A stretch of 64,000 nt of DNA from Anisakis pegreffii (Eukaryota > Nematoda > Chromadorea > Rhabditida > Anisakidae): assembly GCA_035041965.1 (NCBI GenBank), contig JAPYMA010000612.1, positions 1 through 64,000 on the forward strand, in the 5' to 3' direction. The notes below the pieces were generated by a model, which saw only the letters and a program-made list of their open reading frames with translations, was not told the origin of the DNA and did not search any database. Position numbers and translations under genes: made by a program. Below, one piece after another: positions 1-13,539 of the stretch. Within the stretch, counting starts at the first letter, position 1. Every line of letters starts with the position of its first letter.

Positions 1-1952
1 CATACATTCTATCACTGTAGATCAATATCAACACAATACTATTGCTCTATGGAGGTTACCATCTTTACCATCTTCATGGTACCCGTACTCTCGACTTTGC
101 TCGGTAACATATGAATTTCTGTGCATCATCCGATTCGATCTTGTTTCAGAATATCATATATTTTGTCGAGCAATAATGATTGGTTGAGGAGGTATAGCTA
201 TTTTCTCAATGCTATAAGGCAGCCATATAATCATGCTTTGTGCACGTATCTAATTTGTTTAGTTTCACCCTATTCAGTGACAGTTTGTAATTGCATTTGA
301 TTTCTCACCGAAGCGCACCAGCTGCATGTCGCATATCTCCGGCTATAAAGCTTTAGAAAATGAGTACTTTTCACTCAATAGCACAACCAACGATGCAGAA
401 TTTTACTTGTTGAATCGATGTGCTTGCCACACAACAATCCTTGTTATTGTTGTTTAGTGATGATAAAGAAGCTTCATGAACTGCTTGTATCCATGCAGTT
501 GAGCAATGCATATTCCGCACGATAGACTTGGTGGTTATTCATATGATACATAATGTACGTCATCTTTTGCAGCCCTCAGATGTTAGCTATTCAGCTGAGG
601 CCACAAGACAATAAATATACGATACATGAATATTAATTAAGTAGTATAGTTTTATTAGACATGAAAATGTTCTAGGGGTGTCGAATTTGCCGAATGAGGA
701 GATGTTTATAGTGAATGAATTTCGATCAATAAATCTTTAGCAATAGTTCAAGTTAATCAGCAAGTGGTTATCGCTTCAAACACTATGACCGACATGTGTC
801 AAATTTCGTTCGCCTTTATTTATCGACTTACTAACAAGAGGCAACTGTGAAAAATCAAATTGCTTAGAATTAGCTTTGTTATAATACGTTTCATATCGAA
901 AGATACCCTCTCACCAAACCCATTCTCAAAGACTATTGTATTTCCGTAGGAGAAAATGTCATCAGAAATCGTAAATATATGGTGCATATATCAGAAATTG
1001 GTGTAATTTTGTTGGAATGTGGTTCTTTATTGTGATTTGTTAAAAACAACTGGTTTTTTTAGCTCCAACATATTTGGTTTCTTTCAACTGTTGGACTCTC
1101 TTCCAGTTTTATAATTTTACAAGGAAACGTTCTGCTTCCATTGAACGATACCTTTAAGAATTCAGCACTGTATTCATTAACGCCACAGTGTAATTTCAAT
1201 TCGCATGCTTCATTGCTACCGTATGAGTCTTATTGCATAAGGCAAACTCTTTTGAGAATGAGTCCCTCAACTGTGATATTAGATCCTTTCGATCCTCTGT
1301 CTTCAGATATCTTTTTCTGATTTAAGGTATTATCACTGTTTCCGTCCATGTTCAGTTAAAATAGTTATTCTTAATGTTCCACTGGAATGTAAGTAAGAGG
1401 GAAGCATTTCGGCAAGTGAACATTCCGCATATTCACATTCTCATTTCAATGCTTCTCTAATAGAACAGCACGTGATTTCGTATGGTTTGTTCGAGAAAAT
1501 TCATTGGTTGAATAACTGTATTACAATATACCTTCAAATTTACACGTTGAATATGCTCCGACTCTCCCGCCGCTAAATGTGAAACGGGGACTACTGATTA
1601 CAAGACATGGTTCAGCAAAGATTTCGATCTTTCTGAATTGTTGCCGTAATGTAATGGGCGTTCGATCTTATTCACTTGTTGCTGCTATCATAATTCATAA
1701 ACGATCATTGACCAATACCTCAGAACCTATTTGGACTGGAAAGTTTGTCATAATTTGCAGTGACATTAAAACTTTCCGTTGCTAGATGATGTTTATTTTA
1801 TTAATGTTTTAGCATTTTAAAGTAGATTATCTTCGAAAACGCCTGCCGATCAACAATCAGTTGATTGTTAATGAACGCGAGTGTACAGCAATCACTTTTC
1901 AATGATAGCTTTTATACGATTCGTTGTAAACTTGAGACGGAAGTGAACCAAC

Positions 1953-1998
<46 letters not shown>

Positions 1999-4900
1999 TG
2001 TGTGTATGTGTGTGTGGATGAGATGAACGAGTGTGTGCGCTCTTTGAGAAGCTTTGTTAATTAATGATGAATAAAATCGATTATCCATTGATTACGCAAA
2101 ATCAAAAGCAGCGTTCATTCTTACAATGCACCCATTCAATGAGCACTATCACAACGAGATTCTTTAAGTGAGCCTATGATATGTGAAGTGTTTGATGCGG
2201 CACTCTGAGTGTGTTACTTGTCAAATTTGCGTGAATTATACAACAACAATAAACTAATCCTGTTGTGGTGCACATAAGTTGCGCATTATATAGCGATGGA
2301 TAATTATGGCTGGCACATTGCCGAGTGCTTTCCGAACAGACGTATTAACAAGAGCACGTGTATGGGTCATATAGCTTGTATCTAAGCGATTGTTTTGAAT
2401 AGCCGTTGCTAATATGAACTGATCAGATGAGTCATTTCAGATAGCTGATAGTTGTTCTAATGCGTGCGGGTCGGTCGATCACTGCTTTTCTCATCACAGA
2501 ATTGCTGTCTGGTGTGCTGTTTCTGCAAGATAATTGACACGAATTATTGACTCTTTTAAATTTTGAAATTGCTGTTTTAATAAAGTTTATCAAGTAATAA
2601 ATTATCGTTTCTTTTTTGATATACAATTTTATGGCTGGTCGTTATTTTACTTTCACGCTTTGTATGATTGTTGCAATTTCTCGATGATGTTTCGCGATTT
2701 CATTTGAACGTTCAACCATACTATTCATTTGAATATTCAAGGAGTCAGTCCTTCGAACGAGCAATTGTCATGTGCAGCCAGTAGCTCAGACACTTGACTT
2801 GTACTTTAAGAATTACATACGCATCATTTACAAGCATATTTATCGAATATTTGATTTCAGTATTTGAGATTCACTGGGAAGGAACCTCAACCGAATTTCT
2901 GATGTTTATTACTTAAATAATGGGCAGGATTCGTCTGCATGCGCATTTGTCTATCATTTTCATTTGTTTTCGAGCGAAAAACACTCTAGAACGTGAACAA
3001 CACTTAAAACAGTTCAAATTCTCTGAGAACCAAAAACAGCAGCAAGTATTATAGCTTATGCACAAACCGAACAGGTGTAAAGGACAGTAGGTGTTTGTTT
3101 ATGAAATATGAATACGAATTTCTTCATTGTACAAATGAGGTCATCCATTTCACGTAAAAGAGAATCTGGGGAAATGTCGCAACTTCGATCTTTTACGCTA
3201 CTCATCCAACAGCTACCTCAATTTTATTACCAGTGGAATCCATTCGGTAGTATTACATGCGTTTCAAAAAGTTCATTTTGATGTGTACAAGTCAATCGTA
3301 TTGTCTTTGGGTTTTGCTGATGTTTCGCTGGAGCAGGTTTCGCATCGTTATCGAATTGTATGTGGCTAAAAACCATGAATTCCAGTTGAAATGATTGCTT
3401 CCGTTCGAACAAGGCACAATCACTAAGCTGACAACATCGAAAATCGCATCAGTCCAAACTATTACTTTCACTCAGTTTTTTTCGATGGGCAATAAGTAAC
3501 TATGAATGGGCTGTTGATTTGCTATGGTTTGATTATTTGTAGTCAGTATCTGTGCACGAATGACATTTAGCAGTGTGCATGAAAGAATAAAATGTGCGTC
3601 AATTATTAAGAAGTGTTTCATGAATATCTTTGTGCAACACTTTCAGATGTGATAATTGAACTGAATCGAAGAAGAAAACACTGAAACGTTAGAATGACAA
3701 ACATTGCTCAAATTGGTGGACGTGTTCTTGCAATGCGTCGTCGTTCCACCAAAACCAGCAACCTCTTATCACCCTTCCTTCCAAGGTACGTTATTTGTAC
3801 TCCGAGCATATCACCACATCAATGCTTCTCACTGCAATTCCATTCTCACTGGTTTACGATAACTCAAGAATACGACTGCGAAATTTTTATTGCCGCTGAA
3901 GGTGATGACGTTGGGAAGGAATGTACGCATCGCATTTGTTTGCATATAAATGAGCATATCAACTGACAAATGTTTATTCTCATTTGTGATTCAATTATTT
4001 AGTCTTGTGCTGTGAGACATTGAATTCTTAAATTATTATTTAGTCTGTGAGACAAAATGGTTGAATTACATTCTGAATTCTTAAACAGTTTTATTCAAAT
4101 GAATATCTCATTTGATGAGTGCATTTCTTACCTTCACATTCATTCAATTCAATACCTAAAGCATCAAAACTTAACTTACCTGTTCATGAAAATGCACTTT
4201 TCCTTGACAACAAACAACTCGCATCGGTTGACATAATCCAAATTCTGCGAATTCGAAATGCCGATTATTTTGAAATGATGGGAATATCAAAACTTACCTG
4301 CTAGTTTAAAGAATTAATATCGTGCTTAATAAGTGTTCTAACAAGTTTGAAATACGATCACCGAACGAGAAATAAATATTGTCAAAAACTTTGTCGAATC
4401 GATGTTCACAATTAGTTCATAAAGAAGATCGATGGGCTGTTTATTCCAAGTTTGCTCTAGAAAGATGAAATTCTGGAATGATAGAAGCAGTAATGATGAA
4501 AGAAATCAATCTAAGTGAAACATTTTACAGCTATCGAAGGCAATTTTGTTGAATTTCATCGATATTGGAAGTATGTGTGAAGACTTATTAAATTTGCCAA
4601 TATTTTTGCTTACTAGTCGTTTCATAAATAAGTTTGTATCTCTGATATAGGTGCTGAATTATTCATTTATAAAGATAACTTGAGAACAAGTATTCCTCAT
4701 AATTCTGCAAAAATTTTTGACTCTCAGGCAAAAATTCGTTTGTTCGATTGTAAGATGCCAATTTCACGCTCCTTTTTTCCACTAAACTTTAATCAAAGTA
4801 GGAGAATTTTTGGTAACAATTCCACTGAACTTTGATCAACAATTTTGCACAGCAACAAATTTTGACGAATTGAGAAGGATTCATCTAGCAGAGCATGTAA

Positions 4901-6140
4901 ACGAGTGCGATGAAAAACATGATTGACGGCCGACGATTTGAAATTAAGTCTGTACTGAGCACATGAATTCATAGTTGACTTTTACGAGGGTTGTGCCCGA
5001 AAATTTATTCGCTTCGCACGGAAACGTCGTACAGATGTTTTGCTCAAAAGAGAATTAACACAATTAAAGCTTTTCTTCTTGCACTCACCGAGCAGTCAAG
5101 TCAGCTTTGGACAATCCTTTCATGATGCATCATCAGTCTATCTATCCCAAGACACTTGTCGCACAAAACCGACTGCATAATCGATGGTCGAAGAAAGGCT
5201 GCTACTGCTGCCGTTGCTGCACGCCCCATGGGTAAATGAATGAAAGTTCGGATATGCTATACAATGTAAATAACGAAATATTTGAATAATATCCTCAAGC
5301 AACTCACTAGAGATGTGTTTGACAAAGAAAAAAAACACAACCAACTTATCGCGGCTCTAACTGAAGAGGGCAGAGTGAAATTTCATTGGACACGTACGTC
5401 AACGCTTTTGCTCACTTCTTCAGAAGAAGTCTTCTTGGTGTGAAGTTTTAGACTGATACATTTGCATGATTGTTGAATGTGTGCTAATGAAGTTGCACTA
5501 TTCGTACTGTCAATTGTTCCACTCAAAGATATTCTGAGTTTCGAAACGATGATGGATATGTGAAAATGAATTCGGAAATAAATTTTAGTTTTACTAATAC
5601 AAATTTGGGTTTCGTTTGATGCTTAACGATGACTTGCGAAGCTTAGCGATCCGTTCCATATTGTTTGTCATCGTAAAAGCAAAACAAATTCCACTCTCGA
5701 GTACTAGACGATTCCATTAAATCGCACTCTATTCAAGATGCTATTATACTTTCTTGAGCACCTTTCATCAATTTATTTATGATTCTCGACGCTGCGTTAT
5801 AGAGTTCATCAGTTTTGTTTTTGACATTTTTAATCCATTTGTTCACTGTCATCTTATTTGCCTTGCGAATATTTCTTAGTTTTGAAAGATTTTCTTTGTC
5901 CAAAATGAAAAAAGAACAACGATGAAACGAAAGCATCTTATCTTAAAGAATGGTCTGTTCATACAAGTAAATAAGACTAATTAAATTTTCTGCGGTATAA
6001 AAAACTTCTGAAACCCTGAGCGCCTTCATAAAATTGATAGATAATCCTTATTGCGAAAAGCCGGCATACAAAACTAAAATGATGTGAATTAAATATGTAA
6101 ATTGAAAGAAGGTAATACGTAACTAAGAATGATATGGTTG
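1..6140. other. AT-rich stretch without a supported gene
   Basis: Only short open frames on both strands, with no recognisable domain. The one worth noting is the frame starting at ATG 3694, which encodes about 30 residues beginning MTNIAQIGGRV and ends at a good GT donor (3786). It could be a first exon, but nothing downstream can be joined to it with confidence. A codon run reading SDPF, typical of a copine C2A domain, occurs near 5645-5656, preceded by an AG and followed by a possible phase-0 GT donor. It may be the missing copine exon but is too short to prove. Confidence 0.4.
1957..2015. repeat. (GT)n microsatellite
   Basis: An uninterrupted run of GT dinucleotides is followed by a slightly degenerate GTGTTTGTGTGTGTATGTG tail. 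It is a simple sequence repeat in a stretch with no supported gene. Confidence 0.95.
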
Positions 6141-6141
6141 T

Positions 6142-6225
6142 GCAGCGGGCCGATGGTGTACTGTTGTGACGCTGGGCTCTGAGGATCTGATTTGCTCAGA
6201 GGGCATGAGTTCGATTCCGCGCTGA
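6142..6225 (+). tRNA. tRNA-like relic (possible tRNA pseudogene or SINE head)
   Basis: The segment has a good B-box-like motif (GAGTTCGATTCC) and terminal segments CAGCGGG and CCGCGCTG that can pair at six of seven positions. A GGCCGATGGT segment resembles an A box, and there is a class-II length with an extra arm (CTGAG/CTCAG). The anticodon stem does not pair properly, so it is probably not a working tRNA. A tRNA-Leu/Ser-derived pseudogene or short interspersed element is the best reading. A covariance-model scan would decide it. Confidence 0.35.
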
Positions 6226-6647
6226 TCAAAAATCTTTGATGAATTCCGATGTCGTTGTTGAAAGGCATAAAGAAAAAAGAGGACTCAGTTTCGATAATAA
6301 TCCTTGGATGAACGAACTTTATTCAGTTTATTTGGTACGATATATATCTCGCCGTCTCTGAGTTACTGAAACGATGCGAGAATGTTTGAAGGAATCACTA
6401 AACAGGTTTAAATGCCTTATGTTGGGAAATTGACTAACTATAAGTAAGGAATCATTCTCTTCATTTACAGTTATGAACAGTCATGTTCTGCTTCAAAAGG
6501 TTCGTAATCACAAGATCGTGAAGACGTTCAGATAGTGAGAAATGTATGGATAATACATAAATGATATGTCTGATCTATTTTTTCCATCACAAGCACAGTT
6601 CTCTTGTAAATTTGAAAGTCTATCTTGAACTTTTTCGTATTTATTGA

Positions 6648-6721
6648 TCCATTGTTGATAATGATAAGTGTATTCTGTTGTATTAATTAATCCATTGTTG
6701 ATAATGATACGTGTATTCTAT
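6648..6721. repeat. Two-copy tandem repeat, period 43
   Basis: The segment TCCATTGTTGATAATGATA followed by (A/C)GTGTATTCT occurs at 6648 and again at 6691. The two copies differ by about one base over 30. No coding potential is seen around it. Confidence 0.8.
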
Positions 6722-7793
6722 ATGACAAATAACTATTCAACTGAATAGCGATTTCTTATATTGAGATAACGTAAATCTAACATGGTTAAACGGTGTCAAC
6801 AACAACTTTTTCGCGAATGATCAGCGATGCAAACTCCTTTTATCTTTCGAGGCTCTATCGATGGAGAAGTTATGGCAAATTATCATGCAATAACTTCAAG
6901 AGTGGAATAGAAGTATATATGCTCTAACGACGCTCAATGGCGGAAAGAGCATGATAGAGTGAAGATGCATCCTAGCATCATCCACCTACTATTACATTAT
7001 GAATAATCCTGCACATTCACTCGTTTAAGCATCTTCTGAAAATATATGTTTCTAACATCTGTCAGCAACGTTGTCTCTGTTCAATTAAAATTCACCTTAT
7101 AATTATCCCTCCGATCGCAGTACCAATGATGAATCTAAGCCGTGATCGTAATGATCGGTGTGCCTTTATGTATACTTCTAAAACATTTCTCTAATCTTAT
7201 TGCATGTTCATCAATTATCACTTGAGAAATAAATTGTGATCAGCACGAATCAATATACTGTCATATAAAATGAATGTAAAACCAGTGGAGTAGTATTTGG
7301 TGCTAGTTTATTTGGAATATAAGACGAAAAAAAAAACGAGACGTTCGGAGTCCCTGAGCAATAATTGTCGTTGTCATAGTGAGTGTATGCTGAGGATAAA
7401 TTAATGATTGGCAAGAATTGCTCATTGGGCATCATTTAAACGGACAACGAACCAAACATGAGGAATAAAGAAAGATTGAGGATACTCTACTTGCAAAGAC
7501 GTTGGCAATGAATTCGAAACACACAAATAATGAAATAAATCTTTTAGGCGTAATCGTTCAGCAAGCGATTCGGTTGTGCATGACAGACGTCATCAACGCT
7601 ATTATACGGATCACATTGAATTAAGTGTTGAAATAAGGTAGTGTTCTGTCACTTTAGAATATTCACTGTCGCTCTTTCAGCGACCACCAAAAATTGTAGC
7701 TTTTCCCTGTTTTATTCCTACTGTTACGCCCATTGATATATTCGTTGAATCAACCAATTACGAAACAATGACAAATCTTGAGCCACATAGTAC

Positions 7794-8090
7794 CTAGTCA
7801 TTGCTTGTCGATCTAAGAAAATCGCTCATGATCCACTTCAAGTATTGAAAACTTGGTTTAAACACTTTTCTGGAACTGAAATTATCTTTTAACCGTTCCC
7901 TTGTTGGCAGAATTCGATTTGCTATGAAATTGAGTTGAATGGATAAATCACTGTTGGAAAGAAACGCATTTTTAGGAATTTGATTCCGGAATTCTCGATT
8001 GAAAATGAAAACCTCATCTGTATACTGTACGAGAACGATGATGAGGATGAAAAGAAGTGGAAATTGGTGAGTTGTTATGGCTAATTTCAA
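7794..8090 (-). CDS. Possible small secreted protein, unrecognised
   Basis: A 98-residue open frame on the minus strand starts with a plausible signal peptide: MKLAITT followed by a hydrophobic stretch (residues 10-22, FPLLFILIIVLVQ). The mature part is basic and polar with no cysteines and no recognised domain. It lies just upstream of the first certain copine exon on the opposite strand. In this AT-rich DNA a frame of this length can occur by chance, so the call rests on the N-terminal hydrophobic segment alone. It could also be one exon of a longer gene. Confidence 0.22.
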   Translation of the reverse strand: MKLAITTHQFPLLFILIIVLVQYTDEVFIFNREFRNQIPKNAFLSNSDLSIQLNFIANRILPTRERLKDNFSSRKVFKPSFQYLKWIMSDFLRSTSND

Positions 8091-8218
8091 TGTAACAATG
8101 GTGGATTGGAAATTGGTATTGAAGTTTTGATGAATTTTGGTTTAGAAACATGTTATCTTAAATTGACTTATTTGCACAGATGTCTTTTTCAACACAATTA
8201 CCTTAATATTTTTTACAG

Positions 8219-11200
8219 TATTCAGCAAGTGAGCCACAAATTGCTTACGGAGGACACGCCGAATTTGTGACACTGTTCGCTGTTGACTATGTTTTCGAAC
8301 GAACGCAGTTGATCAAAATTGAAATGTAATATTACTACTCTCATTCAACGTCACGCCATCTTTTTATCTGTGGTCACAAGTAGAGTGACCTTATTCCCAC
8401 AAAATGTCGCAAATTGTTCGTCAGAAAATGAGAGGAAGACATCGTTTCTCTTCACGAACCGTTCTGTTCTCAACAAGAAATGCAGCGATTCGACTGAAAT
8501 ACATGAAATTAAGATTCGATAAATTTTAGACGCAACTTTTCGAGCCGATCATCAAGTTCGATTACCTCTGGAAACATTGTTGGCAGCGCAATATTCAAAC
8601 TCGATGAGTTGATTGGAGCGTTTGGAGCACAACTATGTAAAGTGATCAGGTAACTAACTTCAGTGAATCGTTGTTTGAATTGACGATATCTTTTAGATAG
8701 CAAGTGCTATTTTTCAAGTCCACTTTCTTTCTTGTCAGCGTGTTGAGTAACTTAAGTATGTGCATCGGAAAAAAAATTCAGAAATGCTTTTTCCTTATGA
8801 ATATGGTTTCGATTTTATCAGTTTTCTATCGCTGGTGCAAGAACTATTATTGAAATGGAAAACAACCGCCGTTCATACGCGACGATTCCGAAGAATTAGC
8901 GTGATATAGTGGTGGGGGATTTCATTTGTGTGTTTGATAAGAAACTTTCATTAAAGTTAGCCATCGAAGCCAGTTAATAGACAGCAACGAATTTTAGAAT
9001 GCATAGGATGCGAATACGGTTCAGAAAATTACCACTGAGGGCTAATTAACTAAATTGTTCTGAATGAATTTTTTCTTACTGAACTGAAACATCAATGCTT
9101 CAGCCCTAAAGCGACAATTGCGTCAGCATTGAGCGCACAAGCCTTTTCTATGCAATCGGCTGAATATAGAGGAACACTCATTATCACAGGACATTTGGCA
9201 TCAAAGGCTGAACCGGTGATTTTGCAATTTGTGGGTCGTAATCTTGAACGACGAGGAAAATTCTTTGATGAAACTGAAGTTTATTTTCTGGTAAGAGATT
9301 GATTTTGTTTAGCATGAATTGAAATAAGATCATTGAAAATGGTTGTTGATGAACACCTAAAAAGTAATACATATATAAAATTGAGGATCATATGAAACTT
9401 CTTCAGTGAAACGACTAGTCAGAAATTCAAGGCAGTTGCACGTTTAGACGGTATTGACTCATTCATTGCGTGCGATCATGCTCAGTGAATGTCAAAATGA
9501 CATAAGTGACGATCATCTGAGCTTGTTTTGATCACAACAGAAGATAATGTGTCAGCCTTCAATAGCTCTATGAGAAGTAAGATTTAAAGAATTGAATACC
9601 TCAGATCCATCGAGTGGAAAACAATGATGAGCGTACGTTATTGTATCAGAGTGAATACATTAAAAACCATTCGCGCCCATCCTGGAATGTATTCAACTTA
9701 CAAATGAAGCAGATAGCCGATAACAGAAACAGGTGTTCTGGTTAACAGTTTTTATATTGAAATTATTCAATAATGATATTGAATCGTTCATAAACAAAAA
9801 AATGAAATATTCAGGCTGTTAGAAGTGAGTGTTATGTATCGAGATGAGGTTGGCAAAACTGGTTTCATTGGCTCGTTCTTAACGAGTTATGCAAAAATGA
9901 AATATGGACCAGGCCCGGAGAATATCTACAACGTAATTAATCACAAAAAACTAACCAAAAAGGGCTACCTGAACAGCGGAAAATTCGAGCTAATTAAATT
10001 CACAGATGTTTCGTTTTATTCATTCCTAGATTATATCACCAGCGGGTTGGTTTCAATAATTTTCTTCAGCGTGGAGTTATTTTACGAGCACATTTGCTGT
10101 ATATCTGCAATAATTTTCGGTTTCTATTGATCGCAGTGTTGCTTTTTTATCATCCCTTGAAATGAATGCTGATCATCATTATCATTTGTTGTTTCAGTGG
10201 ATCTTTAACTTTTTATCATCCATTGAACAGAGCTAACTGTCTCATTCGCTTTAACTATGCATTCGTTTAGCTTCAGGTGCTGGATAGTTATTTTATGCAT
10301 CGAAATTTGTGGGATGCATCTTTAGAGACTGTAAACGTGGGAGTGGAAGAAAAGTGTGCTTTTTGATGTAAATTTAGGAGAAATGAATGTTTCATGTTGA
10401 TCGCTGGTGAATGAATGCTATTTGCAGTACACAGTTGCATTTTGCCATTGCATATGACTTCTCGATTAAAAAATCACTGACAGAAGAAGCGCAATCGCAT
10501 GTCGACGCAGATTTTCAGATGGCGCTGAGAGCGATTGGCGAAATTATTCGCGATTACAGTCCGTGAGTGCCAGCATATGAATTCATTAGCGCTATTATAC
10601 ATTCGCTGCTATACCGTTTTGTGCTTTCATAATGAATTAGACTTTTTCATTTTACTTCGATAGTTTCAAATTCGAATAAATTCTGTATCAAATTCATTTC
10701 CATGACATTGTTCCTTCTTATTCGAATGAGAATGGTTATTTTTAGAAACAAACTATTCCCAGCACTAGGCTTTGGAGCAAAGATACCGCCGGCTTTCTAT
10801 GAATCGCAGGAGTTCTGCTTAGTGAGTTTCAACAAAATTTTCACGAGGCGATGCTCAAAATTTCAAACCATTTCATGCTATTTTTGCGATAAATTTTGAA
10901 CGAATTAATCACAAGAAACTGTGAATCGAAAAATTCATAGATTTATCATCGAAAAACAGAAAATTGAAAGACAAGCTTGAGAGTCAAAGATGACCATAAC
11001 CTCACTGATGCTAGATACTTATGGGCCTTAATTTAAAACAATCGCAGAATTTCGATACGGATCCATGTTGTCGGGGTATTGACGGTGTACTGGACGCGTA
11101 CAGAAAGGCTAATCGCATTGTTATGCCTATTGAGAAGGCTACATTCTATCATATAATTCATTACGTTTCCAAGTAGGTGTGGATGATTTTGTTCAATTGA

Positions 11201-13447
11201 TTCAAATGATCTCGCATCAGCTGAAACTTTCCGTTCACTCAGAATTAACTGATAATGAATGACTGTAGAGCCCAAAGAGCAATCCAATTTAAAATTGAAG
11301 TAAAGATGCACAATTGGATGTAACAAACAAGATTTAGTATTGATTAATGCTCTGCAATACTGGTTTATTTTGTGATTTTTTGATGATTCCAATGCATTCT
11401 GATGATTTTATTTCAATGCAAGAAAGAAATTATGAGTGTTGAAGAATGGCAATAAATTCGGGTGCAAAAGGCTTACATTATTACGTGTTAGCAATATTCA
11501 CTCAAAGCGGACCAATGGAAGATCTTAAAGAAGTACTCAAAGCTCTCCTTCATGCATCAAAAGCTCCATTATCAGTAATATTTATCGGGCTGGGCGATGG
11601 CAATTTCGACGACTTCTATCGACTCGCAGGCAAACATCATCACGAATCCAGGAATAGACCAGAAAGAGAGATTGTTGAGGTTCTATCGCCTTTTCAAGTT
11701 CCAAATTTTTGAAAGTGTTCCGAATGTCGGTCGTATTTACGCCATATCGATCACTCCCTTTCAACAATCCGCGCTTTGCTTTAGTATGATTAATGATCAT
11801 CTGTATCTTATTTTCTTTGCCACCTCAAGACATTTATCATTTGATACAGAGACGATTCTAATTGGAATATTAGATGCAACCAAAATGAAACATTCAAATT
11901 TACGTGAGTTTGTGAAACAGTAAGCAATTGATTAGTACAAAACATGATTAGATCAATGTTTTTGTACGATCTTGTTTCAAGGCATAATTCAAGCACTCAT
12001 CAGTTTCAGTTTCTGGAGTTGAACTCTGTTCTTGAGAGCACCGAATGTGCAGCGCGTAACAAACGCCGTATCGCAGAGCGTGCACTACATAGTGTACCAT
12101 GGCATTTAGTCTCTTATATGCACAAAAATAACATCGCTGCTAAACCGCCAATACAGGTATGCTTTTTGAGCCAATAATCGAATATACAATGTTATCGAAA
12201 ATGCTTTCATTCAAACACAGATACTCGTTTTCAGATTTCTCGTTCACCAATATTCCACGCATCCTATTTGATACCAGATCGACCAACTATATACGATGAT
12301 AACGATTACTGGGAAACGAAAAATAAACACGGCTATTGTATACGTCCGAAAAGTTCAACTCCATGTCGTCAAAGATCGCATTTTGACAGATCTCCGGCTT
12401 CTCGATGTACGTTTTGTATTTCTGTTCACTATCAGTGATCCAATTTTTGTGCTTTGTTAAACTTCTCGTCGTATCGCATGCTAGTATCCAATTAACAGAA
12501 ACAACTCATACTTGGATCATTAGCAACTGACCCAGCTCCGGCTCCTTCTTTTCATTTTTTTCAGTTCCGGCTTCAACTCCGCATTTTTCGGTTTCCGACT
12601 CTGGTTCCAGCTTCACATTTTGGTAATTTCGGCTCCAGCTTCAGTTTTGCATTTTTAAGCCGTTATTGAAATTCCAGCTCCAGCTTCGGCTCTGCATCTC
12701 CGAAAATTTCGGCTCCTGTTCCCAGCTCTGAAATTTCTTCTGTTCCGTCCCGGTTCCGTAGCGATCTGAATCCGAAAAATACTATCTTCTAGTCTAAGTT
12801 CCGGTACCAAATGTTGCCGTGATTCTCTTCTGAGGAAACCAAAGAAAATTTTTTTTGGCTCTAGAGCTTAGGCATCATTGGTCTAATAAAGTATTCACTA
12901 TGGTGCCAGCAGATGTGATTAGAACGTAATAGATAGGTTGAATGACGTTCTGTATGGTAAATATTTTCAGCAAATCGTGCTAACTCGGCTATCGACCAAA
13001 CAATCAGTCTGAATCGTATGAATCGAATCGAAGCACTTCCACCCCTATCGAATCGCCTAGATGTCATAGGACTACCGTATAGATCTCATTCAGCTATTCA
13101 GTCACCTCACGATGAGTTTCAACGGCACATTACTCAACGTCAAGCATTCTTTTTCGATGATCAGGTTATAAATCCTATCAGCTGACCAAAACCGTTACGT
13201 GCAATTAGAACTCATCAAATATTTCTTTTAGCCATATCATAATAACGTTTACATAATGAGCCGAAATTTTCATTGAATTACTTTTTGTGAGTGTAATATG
13301 ATCTGATATAGTGCAATTACCCTTTTATTTCAGACTGGGTCGTCCGTGCTTGAAAGGTTGTCTACACTGAATTTTGTGGAAGGTAATGACGAAAATGCTT
13401 TGAGAATACATTCGAGAATTGCGAAGACCCCAAGTGATTTTCACTGA
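8219..13447 (+). CDS. Copine family protein (C2A-C2B-vWA), 5' end missing
   Basis: Copines are cytosolic phospholipid-binding proteins with two C2 domains and a vWA/copine domain. Thirteen phase-consistent exons give about 662 aa: 8219-8325, 8530-8649, 9104-9290, 9605-9732, 9815-10045, 10428-10562, 10746-10821, 11048-11172, 11445-11697, 12010-12156, 12235-12406, 12971-13164 and 13334-13447 (TGA). The second half of C2A reads AVDYVFERTQ and IVGSAIFKLDELIG. C2B reads VILQFVGRNLERRGKFFDE, NHSRPSWNVF and KTGFIGSF. The vWA region reads AIGEIIRDYSP, LFPALGFGAK, CCRGIDGVLDAYRKA and SVIFIGLGDGNFDDF. The usual copine C-terminus (VPWHLVSYMHKNNI) is followed by an extra tail of about 160 residues with no recognised domain. 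The opening C2A strands were not found; a candidate SDPF exon lies near 5645. Two weak splice sites (before 11445 and after 11697) are supported by phase only. The calcium and MIDAS residues are unusual (see findings). Confidence 0.88.
12407..12970. repeat. Intron with degenerate CTCCGGCTCCAGCTTC-type repeat
   Basis: Between two copine exons, about 12520-12770 consists of a degenerate short-period repeat: variants of TTCCGGCTCC, GGCTCCAGCTTC and CAGCTCCAGCTTCGGCTC separated by GCATTTTT-like spacers. It is pyrimidine-rich on the plus strand and not coding. Confidence 0.75.
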
Positions 13448-13533
13448 TGTACAAACTTAATTTCAATTATTTTGTTCTCCACTGCCATGTAATATATATA
13501 TTATGATATTAGCCGCCATGAAACTCAGTTCAG

Positions 13534-13539
13534 AATAAA
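13534..13539 (+). terminator. Polyadenylation signal of the copine gene
   Basis: An AATAAA hexamer lies 87 nt downstream of the copine stop codon, the expected place for 3'-end processing. Confidence 0.6.
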
